A stretch of DNA of 64,000 bases, from NCBI GenBank assembly GCA_034008185.1, contig CM067084.1, positions 19,372,885-19,436,884 of the forward strand, read 5' to 3'. Numbering within the stretch: position 1 is the first letter of the stretch; each line of letters starts with the position of its first letter. The notes below the pieces were generated by a model. It worked only from the letters and a program-made list of their open reading frames with translations, searched no databases and was not told the DNA's origin. Shown piece after piece: positions 51,508-62,250 of the stretch. The translations under genes were made by a program, and so were the position numbers. Source of the stretch: Gorsachius magnificus. Taxonomy: Eukaryota; Chordata; Aves; Pelecaniformes; Ardeidae.

Positions 51508-53212
51508 CTAAACCATGCCCCTAAGCACCTCATCTATCCTTCTTTTAAAGACCTCCAGGGATGAGGACTCCACCACCTCCCTGGGCAGCCCATTCCAGAG
51601 CCTGACAACCCTCTCGGTGAAGAAGTTTTTCCTAATGTCTAGCCTAAACCTGCCCTGGCGCAGCTTCAAGCCATTTCCCCCTCGTCCTATCATCTATTAC
51701 CAGGGAGAAGAAGCCGACCCCCACCCCGCTACAGCCTCCTTTCAGGTAGTTGTAGAGGGCGATCAGGTCTCCCCTCAGCCTCCTCTTCTCCAGACTAAAC
51801 AACCCCAGTTCCCTCAGCCGCTCCTCGTATGACTTGTGTTCCAGACCCCTCACCAGCTTGGTTGCTCTCCTCTGGACCTGTTCCAGCAAGGCAACATCTT
51901 TCTTGTAGTGAGGGGCCCAAAACTGAACACAGTATTCAAGGTGCGGCCTCACCAGCACCGAGTACAGGGGCACGATCACTTCCCTACTCCTGCTGGCCAC
52001 ACTATTCCTGATACAAGCCAGGATGCCATTGGCCTTCTTGGCCACCTGGGCACACTGCTGGCTCATATTCAGCCGGCTGTCAGTCAGTACCCCCAGGTCT
52101 TTTTCCACCAGGCAGCTTTCCAGCCACTCTTCGCCAAGCCTGTAGTGCTGCATGGGGTTGTTGTGACCCAAGTGCAGGACCCGGCACTTGGCCTTGTTGA
52201 ACCTCATACAATTGGCCTCGGCCCATCGATCCAGCCTGTCCAGGTGCCTCTGCAGAGCCCTCCTCCCCTCCAGCAGATCAACACTCCCACCCAGTTTGGT
52301 GTCATCTGCAAATTTACTGAGGGCACACTCAATCCCCTCATCCAGGTCATTGATAAAGATATTAAACAAGACTGGCCCTAGAACTGAGCCCTGGGGGACA
52401 CCGCTTGTGACCGGCCGCCAACTGGATTTAGCTCCGTTCGCCACGACTCTCTGGGCTCGGCCACCCAGCCAGTTTTTAACCCAGCGAAGAGTACATCCAT
52501 CTAGGCCATGAACTGCCAGCTTCTCCACGAGAATGCTATGGGAGACTGTGTCGAAGGCTTTGCTGAAGTCCAGGTAGACAACATCCACAGCCTTTCCCTC
52601 ATCTACCAGGCGGGTCACCTGGTCATAGAAGGAAATCAGGTTGGTTAGGCAAGACCTGCCTTTCGTGAACCCATGCTGACTGGGCCTGATCCCCTGATTG
52701 TCCTCCATGTGCCTGGTGAGCACACTCAAGATGAACCTCTCCATAATCTTCCCCGGTACCGAGGTCAGGCTGACTGGTCTGTAGTTCCCCGGATCCTCCT
52801 TCCGGCCCTTCTTGAAGAGAGGCGTCACATTTGCCAACCTCCAGTCATCTGGGACCTCCCCTGTTCTCCAGGACTGCTGATAAATGATAGAGAGTGGCTT
52901 GGCAAGCTCCTCTGCCAGCTCCTTCAGCACTCTTGGGTGGATCCCATCCGGCCCCATAGACTTGTGGATGTCCAGGTGGCATAGCAGGTCAAAGACTGCT
53001 TCCTCCTGGATTGTGGGGGGTTCATTCCACTCTCCGTCCCCATCTTCCAGCTCAGGAGGCTGGGTACCCTGGGGATAACTTGTCGGGCCATTAAAGACCG
53101 AGGCAAAGAAGGCGTTGAGTATCTCAGTCTTTTCCTCATCCTTAGTGGCAATGTTCCCCCTTGCATCCACTAGTGGATGGAGGTTCTCCCTGGCTCTCTT
53201 TTTGCTGTTAAC
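51508..53212 (-). pseudogene. CR1 ORF2 reverse transcriptase, truncated and frameshifted
   Basis: A non-LTR reverse transcriptase (target-primed reverse transcription). The open part runs 51644-53170 from a GTG codon (508 codons), and the frame is open further upstream to the truncation near 53212, so no true start exists. Visible motifs in 508-codon numbering: NYRPVSLTS at 129-137, DFSKAFDTV at 201-209 with the first catalytic Asp, [14 protein letters not shown] at 256-269, and the catalytic FADD box at 287-290. Then comes the CR1-type C-terminal region with EYCVQFWAP and [13 protein letters not shown] one-base shift in the G/A run at 51673-51682 ends this frame early. The remaining C-terminal tail, about 60 codons with [20 protein letters not shown], continues in another frame to a stop at 51508. 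The N-terminal endonuclease is absent. Not expected to be active. Confidence 0.95.
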
Positions 53213-53214
53213 AT

Positions 53215-53288
53215 AAAAAAAAAAAAAAAAATTAATAAAATAAAAATTTAATTTAATTTTATTTAATTTAATAAAAATTTAATTTAAT
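53215..53288 (+). repeat. AT-only tract with 18-bp direct repeat at the CR1 border
   Basis: A poly-A run is followed by A/T-only sequence containing ATAAAAATTTAATTTAAT twice (53240-53257 and 53271-53288). It directly adjoins the 5' truncation point of the CR1. It lies on the wrong side for a CR1 tail, and CR1 lacks poly(A). It is either pre-existing low-complexity DNA at the insertion site or filler added at the 5' junction. Confidence 0.85.
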
Positions 53289-54687
53289 GGAAGTAAGCAC
53301 GATGAGGAAAAGGGAAGAGAATACAAAACTGTCTACCCACATCTCATTCCACTTCCTTCATATATCAATATCTGGCAAATGAAATGGCAAAATTGGTTTT
53401 GAAAAGAGACAGTTTGTTACATTAATGGGAAAAGATCTGTTTATATTATTGTGCTTGAGGAAAGGACAGGCTTGTGGAATACTCCTGGTTAAATGAATCA
53501 GCTAATTAAATGCTAGCACTCCTAAATATTCAATTATTAATATCTCTTATGTTGACTTTGTCTCTATGAAATGCATTTGCTGTTCTAGACAGCATAGGTC
53601 AGAACAGATAGGAAACCAGGGCAGAACAATTGGTAGGTATCTATCTGTATGGAAATGGTTTATTTTGTATGTTAGACTGAGAGTGAGCTTTTTTTCTTTT
53701 GTTAAGAAATGTTTTTCTTGTTGCAGAAGATTCACTGTTCCGTGAGAGTGAAATAAGTAAAAAGCAGAGAGAGGAAAGACCATGGAAACAGAAATAGAAG
53801 GGGGGGGCGGGGATTTTTCATAAGATAAGAAACATTTATTGGATGAAAAGTAACAAAAATAACAAGGCTTTAAAAGAAAACTTACAGAGTACTTCAGCTG
53901 TGCTCCCAGCAATATTATCAATATACAGAGGAATCTTTTTTACATATTGATTCTTAGAACTGGAAGTTCTTAAGGAAATGGGTTGCTCCTAGAAAAAATG
54001 CACAGCCCTACAGGAAAAAGAACCTTCTTTTCTTAAACTCAGATGGAGTTCAAAGCACGTTTATCTTTTGGCAGTGTAAAACCAAAATTTTTTATTAAAT
54101 TTTTTAATACTTACTGCTCAACCCAGATTTTTGGACTAAGTGTCCTTTTCCAGGGAATTAGGAACATTGAGAGCAGAAACAGCATTTAAAATAGCTCTTG
54201 TTGCAAAGTGGAAGCGTATGCCTGGGTCAAAGTCAGTCCATTGTCAGCAAGATTCCCCATAGCTGAGGACAGCGATGGTAGCACTCTGAAGGATATAAGA
54301 ATAACTCTTTTCTCAAAAAATGAGAGAAATATTTCTCATACTCAGAACACTGCTAGGATTGTAAATAAAAAGTGCAGGTAATAAAACACTCAAGTAATTC
54401 GGCAAAGTGTGTACAGAGAAAATACACTGAAAAATTTCCTGTTTGAAGTTACTTTGGTTGAATGGGGAAGAATAAAATCACCTTAAGTATTAGAAATAAA
54501 ATGCTATTAAAGTAAACACATGAAAACAAATTAAAAAATTATGATTAAAAGAGTTTAGGGAGATAACAAAGGATATACGAGCAATTCCTAAAGAAGTTTT
54601 TATAGTATTTACTTTCTTATTCTGACATTCTAATTCTGTGTTGTACTCTAAAGACTGTGTTTTGAAACACTTCAATAGTACTAATGT

Positions 54688-54758
54688 TAGGGATTGGTTG
54701 GGGTTTGGGGTATTTGGTTTTTTAGTTGTTTTTTTTTTTTTTCTTTTTAATAATGGGT
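54688..54758 (+). repeat. G/T-rich tract running into poly-T
   Basis: GGGATTGGTTGGGGTTTGGGG is a G/T-only sequence with three G-runs of at least three, followed by GG-T units and a T15 run. It is the opposite orientation of the C/A-rich tract class and resembles 572-638. Confidence 0.8.
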
Positions 54759-55831
54759 CTTTGCATTACAGTATTACATGAGAGGTGCACAGACCAAACC
54801 CAATATATTGTTCTGAGTGTTCTGGATCACAGGACAAAGTGATGATCCTTTCCCAGAAATCTCTCAGGTGAAGACAAGAGATAGGTATATGTACTGAGGA
54901 GTTAAAGGAAGTAATAAGGAAAAATTCATGGATATTAGAAAATAGAAATAATTTTTTTCTTAAATTACTATTTTCTTACTATTAAATAGCAAAATATGAC
55001 AGTGACTAGGCTGCTGGTAAGCCTAATTGATCAGTTTGGTTTCTCAGGGCAGCCTCATAGCTTTTGATGATTCTTTTCAAACCCTGTGTGTTATTGTCTG
55101 CTTTTTTTGTTCAAAGCAACTGTTAATAAAGGTATAATTCTCACACAGTAACGCACATACTAATGAGCCCATGGGTAGTTTTGCAGGTCTGATAAAGAAA
55201 AATGAAAATAACACACATGTACACAGATTAGAAGGGTTCATCTTTCTTTTTCCATTTTAAAAAACAATCTACTTCATAAAAGCAGGACTGAACTTCCTGA
55301 TGAGCTTGATTCATCTGAGACAGAGAATGATTATTACAGGTGTGACCTATAGATGCTGAGCCACCTGTGAAACTTTGCAACTGGTTTAATAAAACAAAAT
55401 TATTCAAAATTGTTTACATGATTTTCAGAAAAATCATATCCAAGAAAATTCCAGCTTATTAACTAATGCAGTTTTTCTTCACGGCTTTGTGTTCTGATTA
55501 TTTTGAGTGCCAAAATGAAATTAATGTTTCATGTTTATATGGTGTCTTATTTAACTTCTCTTTCTTGGGCCTTTGGAGTCCAATGCAGAAAGATGGTCAA
55601 GAGCAACTTTACACAGCATACCTTTAGGGGTAGAATAGTTGCAGCCATTAAATTGCTCCTTCAGGATCTCTTGTTCATCTGGTTGAAAGTAATTATTTGT
55701 TGCAAAGGTCAAACATTGCTTGTGGCAGGGACCATAACATGTTTCTTTCACTTAGTTAGGATGGAGGTACCTTAACTACAAGCCTGAAACCACATTCATT
55801 TCTATGTTTTATCTCTAGCCTGATAGATCTT

Positions 55832-55857
55832 CATTCCTATCTGCAGGAATAGGAATG
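55832..55857. repeat. 9-bp inverted repeat, 8-nt loop
   Basis: CATTCCTAT and ATAGGAATG are exact complements around CTGCAGGA. An isolated hairpin, no context. Confidence 0.8.
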
Positions 55858-56494
55858 CTCTTTGTTCAGCTGAAAGAAATGTGGAAAATGTCTGATTAGC
55901 TCCGATTCGTAGTGATGAATCTGATTACCCTCTACTGATTTATAGATCAAGCCTAAGAGTCAGTCTACAGAGATGAGTAAAAATTTCCATACTCACAGTC
56001 TCCATTACTTCTTGGAACCACAATGTACTGACTTCCTTATTTTTGATATAACTTCTATTGCTTTCCTTCTAGTTATTTAAATGGCATCTTACATAAAACC
56101 TCTTTTTACACCCCTTTTATTCTTTTGCTTCAAGGCATAACATGTTTTATGTACAATTTAAGTTTCTGATTGGGATTACTTTTGCATTTCTCACATTGGT
56201 ATTGTTTCCATTCATCCACATCTATATGTGTCACATTTCATCTTACTTCAGTCACCTTTTTTTTGAGCCTCCTCCTAGGTTCCTATTTTCTTTTTAATTT
56301 CTATCTGTGTAGTTTGTTTCTCTGGGTCTTACATACTTCTATCTTATTGTTGGTCTCCAACTGAAGTAATTGCTACCCAGTTTTTACTTATTTAGGTTTT
56401 GACATATTTAATGATGTCTCAGATGCATCCTTTTTGCTGTTGCCCAGCTGGTTTCTGAGTTTTTGTTCACAAAAAAAAGGGAGGTACATTTATT

Positions 56495-56562
56495 TTGGTT
56501 TTTTTTTTTCATCTTTTCAATTGAAACTACATTTTTCTTCTTTTCTTTCTTTTTTTTTTTGT
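56495..56562 (+). repeat. T-rich pyrimidine tract
   Basis: Runs of T11-T12 with C interruptions around a short mixed segment. Simple sequence, not associated with an identified retroelement. Confidence 0.7.
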
Positions 56563-58244
56563 AAATGTAGATTGTACATGCAGCAGTGGTATTGTGTTGA
56601 ACAATCATTCTCCTCTTGTTCTTGCCAGTTTTACTTACTGCCTCAGCTGGATGATATATAGAAGATGGGATTAGGTCTAATGTATGTATATATTATTTGT
56701 GTGAAGAGTACTGATAGAGAAACTGTTATTTGTCTTCCCTTTTTTGTATCATATATGCGTTATCATCAATTCCTTTTACTTTCCAGGGTTTTTACTTTTT
56801 TGTCTTAGAGCTGACTCCTCATTACACTGCTCCCTATTTACTGCCATTTGTACTTCTCTGCTCTTGTTTCTATTATTTAGTATTATTGTCAAATCACAGT
56901 TTTAAGGCAAAATTTGAAGAAAACCGTACTTCTGAAAGTACATCTTCTGTGTTTCCAGATATGCAGCTGTAAATCTAATATCTTAACATGTCTACCTTCA
57001 ATAGCTTCTGTAATTCTTGCTCAGCTTATATGACAAAATATTAACTGCAGACATTATTGGTTTAACTTGGTGTCTATAGTGTTAGTCTGACTCTGTGAAA
57101 CCACCATGACACTTCTGAAGTTGGCACTTCATGCAAATCTAAGATAAAATGTTGGTGCACTGTCTTAAATATTTACCGGTAACAAAATTTCTCAACCAGT
57201 TTTTAGATGTTAGTTTAGCTGATAATTCATGATCCATTTTTGTATTTTCTCTAGGTTTTTTAATAATGAAGAGCTAAGTTTGTTTTTTAAAAAAGATTTG
57301 TAGTTTTGGAAGTAGCACAGAATATGTTACTTTAATCAATTCTTATTATAAATATACTCAGACTCCATTGCGGTGGTGAATTACTCTCTTCACATAGGAA
57401 AGAATGATTTTCTGTTAATTAGTGTGCTGTGTAACGGGCCACGTTGGATGGAAATGTTTGAACAAACCCTTTTCTTAAAACAATTGATTGTGATCTTAAA
57501 TACTGAAGAGAGAGGTAAGATCCCAACATTCACAGTCCACATCAAAAGATTTGTGGGTAAACGAAAAGTCTGGCTAGACCAGCTCTGAGCCCCCAAAATA
57601 TGCTTACTCGTAAGCAGTTAGAATGGAGTTTCTTTATTTTATATTAATCAATAAAATGATTTCAAGAGACCTAAATAAGTTCTGGTATGTCAGTTGTTGT
57701 TCAGAAAGCCACGATGACTCTATCGATTCAGAAAAATAAAATTTTTGCCATAAGCAAAATGACTGCACAAATTTGATGCCAAGAATTAAATAGAATGCAA
57801 AACTGGTAATCCAGCCTGGGTCAATTTAGAGGAGATACTTACTTTCTAGAAGATCATCCATTCAGCCATAAAGACACACTTATAATAGAGTATTTCCTAC
57901 GTTTTTTTTAAGACTACTGCCTACAGGAAGCTCAGCTGCCATTCACCCCAAACGACAAATCTAAACTTAAGTTTCCTAAGTTTTGGCTTCTTGACAGAAG
58001 TGATGTGCAGCCAGGCTTGCAAAGGAGTTCACAGAGTTCCTCTGTGTTGTTGGTGTTGTGTTGTTGTTGTTTTTTTTTTAAAATTTGTCTCTCTTATGTA
58101 ATGTAAGAACTCCTTCACCTCTGAGTTTCTGTACTGAAACTCAAATGATACATGCTGTAGAAAAGTGAAAACATGTCTTTATTTAAACATGAACAAGGAG
58201 GTATTCTGAGGATGTTAAATCCATCATATTAATGCAACTGAAAT

Positions 58245-58494
58245 TCACAGAATCACAGAATTTTTGAGGTTTGGAAGTGACCTCTTGAGATCACCTAGGT
58301 CACTCCATGCCTTCCACCTCTCAAGCAGGGTCAGCTAGAGGAGGTTGTCCAGGACATGTCCAGTCAGGCTTTGAATATTTACAAAACTGGAGAATCCACA
58401 ACTTCTCTGGGTAAACCTGTCTTTATCTTTGACCACCACCACTTTTTCTCATGTTCAGATGAAATTTTGTGGGTTTTAGTTTGTGCCTATTGAC
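58245..58494 (-). mobile_element. CR1 3' end fragment
   Basis: Starts on the plus strand with TCACAGAATCACAGAAT, then the GGTTTGGAAGTGACCTC and GAGATCACCTAGGTC block, a GGTTGTCCAGGACATGTCCAG block and ACAACTTCTCTGGG. It fades after CTCATGTTCAGATGAAATTT and GTTTGTGCCTATTG. This is the reverse complement of a CR1 subfamily distinct from the 51.4 kb copy and shared with 61920-62075. Moderately diverged, 5'-truncated. Confidence 0.88.
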
Positions 58495-61400
58495 CAATTC
58501 CATCCTTGAATAAGTCACTTGAATCTCAGGCACACATTAATTGTACGGACAGAAATGTAAAGATACTTATATTCATCTGGTATTTCCCCTAGGGTTATAG
58601 GTTGCGTGGAATTTCTTTTACTTTCTTCCCATCCTTTTAACCAGTAAATCTGGATACAGGGAGAAATTGAAATTAGGATTACTAAATCCTAGTCAGTTGT
58701 ATTAGAGATGTATTCACAGAACAAAATAAATTAGTTCTAAAAATACAGGTATTTCAGTATCTTAACTCATAATAGGTACCGATGGTTTGACACATCATCC
58801 CTTAGCTGTCTCCTCTTTCATGGTCCCTGAAAGAGATGAATTCCAGAAATATGTAAAACTTCTAATTGCAGGACAACAGTAAAAAAACCTCTTCAAAATT
58901 ACACATATTCTCTGAGTGCTTCTGATAAATAACGTAGAAACCAAGTGGGTACAATGTCTTAACGCATGATTCACAATCTTAGCACAAAAAGAAAAAAAAA
59001 TATTAAAGAATAAGGGCAGGATAATACATTTGTTTATTTTTGTACTTATGGTTCAAGTTCAGCAAAAGATTTAAAGTAGGGTAATGCACATCTTTTTCTA
59101 GGCTCCCCCTCCTCCTCTTAATCTGCATTGTCATAAATCATTGTGCCAGCCTAAAATATTGAGGGTGACTTTGGGCAGCTGTCTAGCTGTACAGCAGAGA
59201 TGGACCAACCTGCTTAAGAGACTTGGCAGTTAGCAGGTATTGATTTATGCCAAATTCAACAATATTGTCACAGACCTACTGCTGTAGTTATATTTTGGAT
59301 TTATTCCTGTAAAAATCTCTGCATCTCCTTTTGTCAAGGCAAGGTTTTTCAAGATCCTTGACTGAAAATGGTCTCAGCTGATTTCCAAGGGAGTAAGTAT
59401 GAGCTGATGTTGAGCTTTTCTAAACACACAGACCTGCCTTGGAGATTATGTGAGATTAGCAGAACAGCTTGAAGAAGAGCCTTGGAAGCAGCAATGGGTT
59501 CCATTATCTGAAACCATACATGCCCTGTGTTTCTTTCCTTCCACGCAATGGCTTACTGGGGGCACAATATTGGTTTGGCAGAGCCATGTACTGCACAACA
59601 TTAGGGAGTCAGGGCAATAAGGACCATTCTGCCTCTGAGGTCCTGTATTTACATGTAATGTAGATCAACTGCCTTCTCTATCATCTCTGGAAAAAAGTAT
59701 GCAATGTATGGTTTTCTTAGTTTGTCACTCTGAGGAGTAATGAAGCTTTTCCATCTCTCTGTCGCTCAACACAACTAGCATCATGTTTTTACACTAAGGT
59801 AAATGTGATGTCTGAAATCTCATATGGCACCTGGTAATGGGTGGGAATCCCATTTTTGGGTGGGATTCAAGACTGACACCTAATGTTAGTGGTGTTTGAC
59901 TCCCTGTGACAATAGTAGGAATTAGACACCTAGCACATATGTAGACTTCTAATTATAGTCCCATCCAAGAAATGTCTCTCTGTTTATAGCCATTTATATA
60001 TGTCCTGCATATGACTTCTGAATCTGGCCCACTTACTGTTGGTGACACAAGCTTGGGTATAAACTTCACATCATGTATCTGACTTAGCTTTTGGTTTTCC
60101 GAGGAAAAAATATTTAAACTTTTTCCTACTATATTATTACATTATGTCAAAATGCACTGTCATAGTCACTTGCTGCTCAGCTGCAATGATAATTAATTCA
60201 TAACCTGTTTTCATCACTTGGAAGAAAACCATTCTTGCACAATCTGCTCTCACTGCTTTTTCCGCCTTCTAAACATCAAGATGAGTTCAGGTCAAAAAAG
60301 ATAGAAATGGATACTGAAGGTTCAAAATCTGGAATGAAATGAGCCGAGACTCCTAAAAGCTATTTCAAAACTAACAAAAATCTCAGTGTATGAAATACTT
60401 GATATAAAATGGGAAAAGACTTGAAACGTATCTTAAAAATTTCATTGTGAGCTTAAAGTATAACTATTTCTGCAAGAAATGTTAACATATGTGACTTGTT
60501 TTGAGAATGCGTGTTTCTGAGCAAGTTACAAGCAGATAGGAAAAAATGAAAACATTAATTTTTTGAAGTTAACTTCAGATATTAAACACTTTTTATTAAG
60601 TAGTGGCAACTTCACATAAAAATAACTTCTTGATTCACTGTGAAGTTCACAATTTATTCAAGTTTTCCACATATATAAAATAAGGAGACACATGACATTA
60701 AATAGCTACTTTTTAAAAACTGGAACCAAATGCCATCCAAATTTGTATAATATCCATTCCCACAGATTTTATACACCTCAGTAATCTCTTAACCACCTGA
60801 CCACTCCTGAATGTGACTCATCTGCATATTGATAGTATAAATTAACATGCTTAAAAGATCTAAGAGCAGGTTTCAAAGGAATCTTTCTGGAGTTAGGCAC
60901 CCAGCCTTCAATCATTTTCACAGGCTTATTTAGAAACTCAAATGATACATTTTTCCTTTAGATTATAGTAAAAGAGGTAACCTTATTCCATGACAAATAG
61001 CTCCTCTATATAACAGTGTTTCTCAGATACTCTTTCTTTCTGCACAAGCCCATGAGATAGCATGACCTTAAGTTCCTAATCAATAAATCAAACCTGGTTT
61101 TAGATATCATATGCATTGTGACATTTAGAAAGGGTGGCAAGATGAATATTGGGAATGATTTCTCAGTATCATTTCTATACTTACCAAAATGTCTTCCCCA
61201 GAAAGAAAGACAGATTGCCTTTATTTCTGTTTCAGACTTTAGTTCTCTGTTCACCCTTATTTCAGTTGTAAGGAGGGCAAAATGATGATGTCTGTTTTGA
61301 AGTCCCAATTACCCTCATTTATGTTTAAGTCTCTTGAGGCTTCTTTGTGTTTTAAGCCATTGAAGTACAATCCAAACACTTAAATCTATGGAATCAAAGG

Positions 61401-61919
61401 TCATGCACCTTTGAGGTAGACGACATTCTGTCCGTAGCTCTGAATGCAGCCCAAAGGCTTGACCTTTCTTAGCAAGGCATTACATAGTACAGACTTGTCT
61501 GCATCTTTCCCACTGGCAGCTTTAAATAGGAGCCAGGTAATTTTCATTTTCCCTTTTTAATTATTCCATGCTGCAAGTCAGATTCTTGTGGCATAATGTC
61601 AATTAGTTGGAAACAAATGAATTGCAAACTTTTGACACTGCAAGATTTTTTCCTCTGTCCTCTGAGAGTTGGTAAGCACTGTAAAAGAAAAAAGATTCTG
61701 CCATTTCGCTTTGCTTGTGCTATTTTTCCCTTGCACAAACTTAAGCTAGGAAAAGTCTGTGGTTTCATTTTAATGGAAAGTAAAGACAATGGTGTCAAAA
61801 AATAATGTGTAATTGTTGGTTTTATTCTAAAAATATCTGTCAAGGCATGCAACTTATGACACAGCTAAGTAAATTCAGTGCTACATTCTGTACCCAGTGA
61901 GCTATTCTGCCATGCTTTT
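58495..61919. other. non-coding stretch
   Basis: No gene is supported. Positions 59840-60040 contain GGGTGGGATTC, GACACCTAATG and ATTAGACACCTAG-type motifs reminiscent of old amniote interspersed repeats, but I could not assign a family. A strong minus-strand donor-like sequence (TTTTG|GTAAGTATAG on the minus strand) lies at about 61181-61190 without a convincing acceptor. Confidence 0.6.
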
Positions 61920-62075
61920 CACAGCTTTGGGTTAGGAGGGACCTCTCCAGATCATCTGGTCCAATTCCCCTCATCCAGCAGGGTTAGCAAGAGCTGGTTG
62001 TCCAGGATTGTGTCCAGCTGGGGTTTGAACATCTCCACAGATGGTGACTCCACAACCTCTCTTGACAGCCTGCAT
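61920..62075 (-). mobile_element. CR1 3' end fragment
   Basis: The plus strand has GGTTAGGAGGGACCTCTCCAG, GATCATCTGGTCCAATTCCCC, GGTTGTCCAGGATTGTGTCCAG, GGGTTTGAACATCTCCACAG and GACTCCACAACCTCTC, in the same order as the 58.2 kb copy. The terminal octamer is almost lost. 5'-truncated, moderately old. Confidence 0.88.
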
Positions 62076-62199
62076 GTAGCTCTGCATGAGATTATTTCTC
62101 CCCTGGAAAACTGAGGATGATTCATGTCACATCACTAGAGATAGACTTTACACTAAAAAAATAAGTATATCAATAATGAATATAATTTTTAGGAAGGTT

Positions 62200-62250
62200 C
62201 CCCCCCCCCCCCCCCCCCCCCCAAATTAGAAAATTTGGGGGTAGGGGGGG
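62200..62250. repeat. poly-C (C23) with a perfect hairpin into poly-G
   Basis: Twenty-three C residues (62200-62222) are followed by AAATT, loop AGAA, AATTT and GGGGG, so 62218-62241 forms a perfect 10-bp stem with a 4-nt loop. A TA and then G7 (62244-62250) can pair with further C residues. Outside it, AAGG at 62193-62197 and CCTT near 62253-62256 could extend the fold around a TT/TT mismatch. This is an inverted repeat as well as a mononucleotide run, with likely i-motif, G4 or cruciform potential. Confidence 0.9.

Larger units (their letters stand above)
51417..53214 (-). mobile_element. CR1 LINE, young, 5'-truncated (about 1.8 kb)
   Basis: The plus strand starts with the terminal repeat (AGAATCATAGAGAATCATAGAATG), then the 3' UTR (GGTTGGAAAAGACCTTTAAG...), then the whole C-terminal two-thirds of ORF2 in reverse. 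The 5' end is lost: homology stops at about 53212-53214, so the endonuclease domain and ORF1 are missing, as is usual for CR1 insertions. The reverse transcriptase is open for more than 500 codons with one frameshift, so this is by far the best preserved copy here. It is much more GC-rich than its surroundings. No clear target site duplication is seen. Confidence 0.97.
53289..58244. other. non-coding stretch
   Basis: No gene is supported. The 124-codon minus-strand frame at 53547-53921 is low in complexity and unrecognised. Features are a G/T-rich tract at 54688-54758, a 9-bp-stem hairpin at 55832-55857 and a T-rich region at 56495-56562. The surrounding 56.0-56.9 kb is pyrimidine-rich on the plus strand. 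Confidence 0.65.

Noticed and set aside
51515..53078. Several plus-strand open frames of 60-181 codons
   Set aside because: They lie antisense to the CR1 reverse transcriptase and are shadows of its GC-rich coding sequence.
53547..53921. 124-codon minus-strand open frame, the longest outside the LINE
   Set aside because: Low-complexity composition, no recognisable motif and no splice or promoter context. Length is within chance for 64 kb of AT-rich DNA.
61006..61308. Minus-strand 100-codon frame with a strong donor-like GTAAGTATAG near 61185
   Set aside because: No convincing acceptor upstream on the minus strand, and the peptide is unrecognised.
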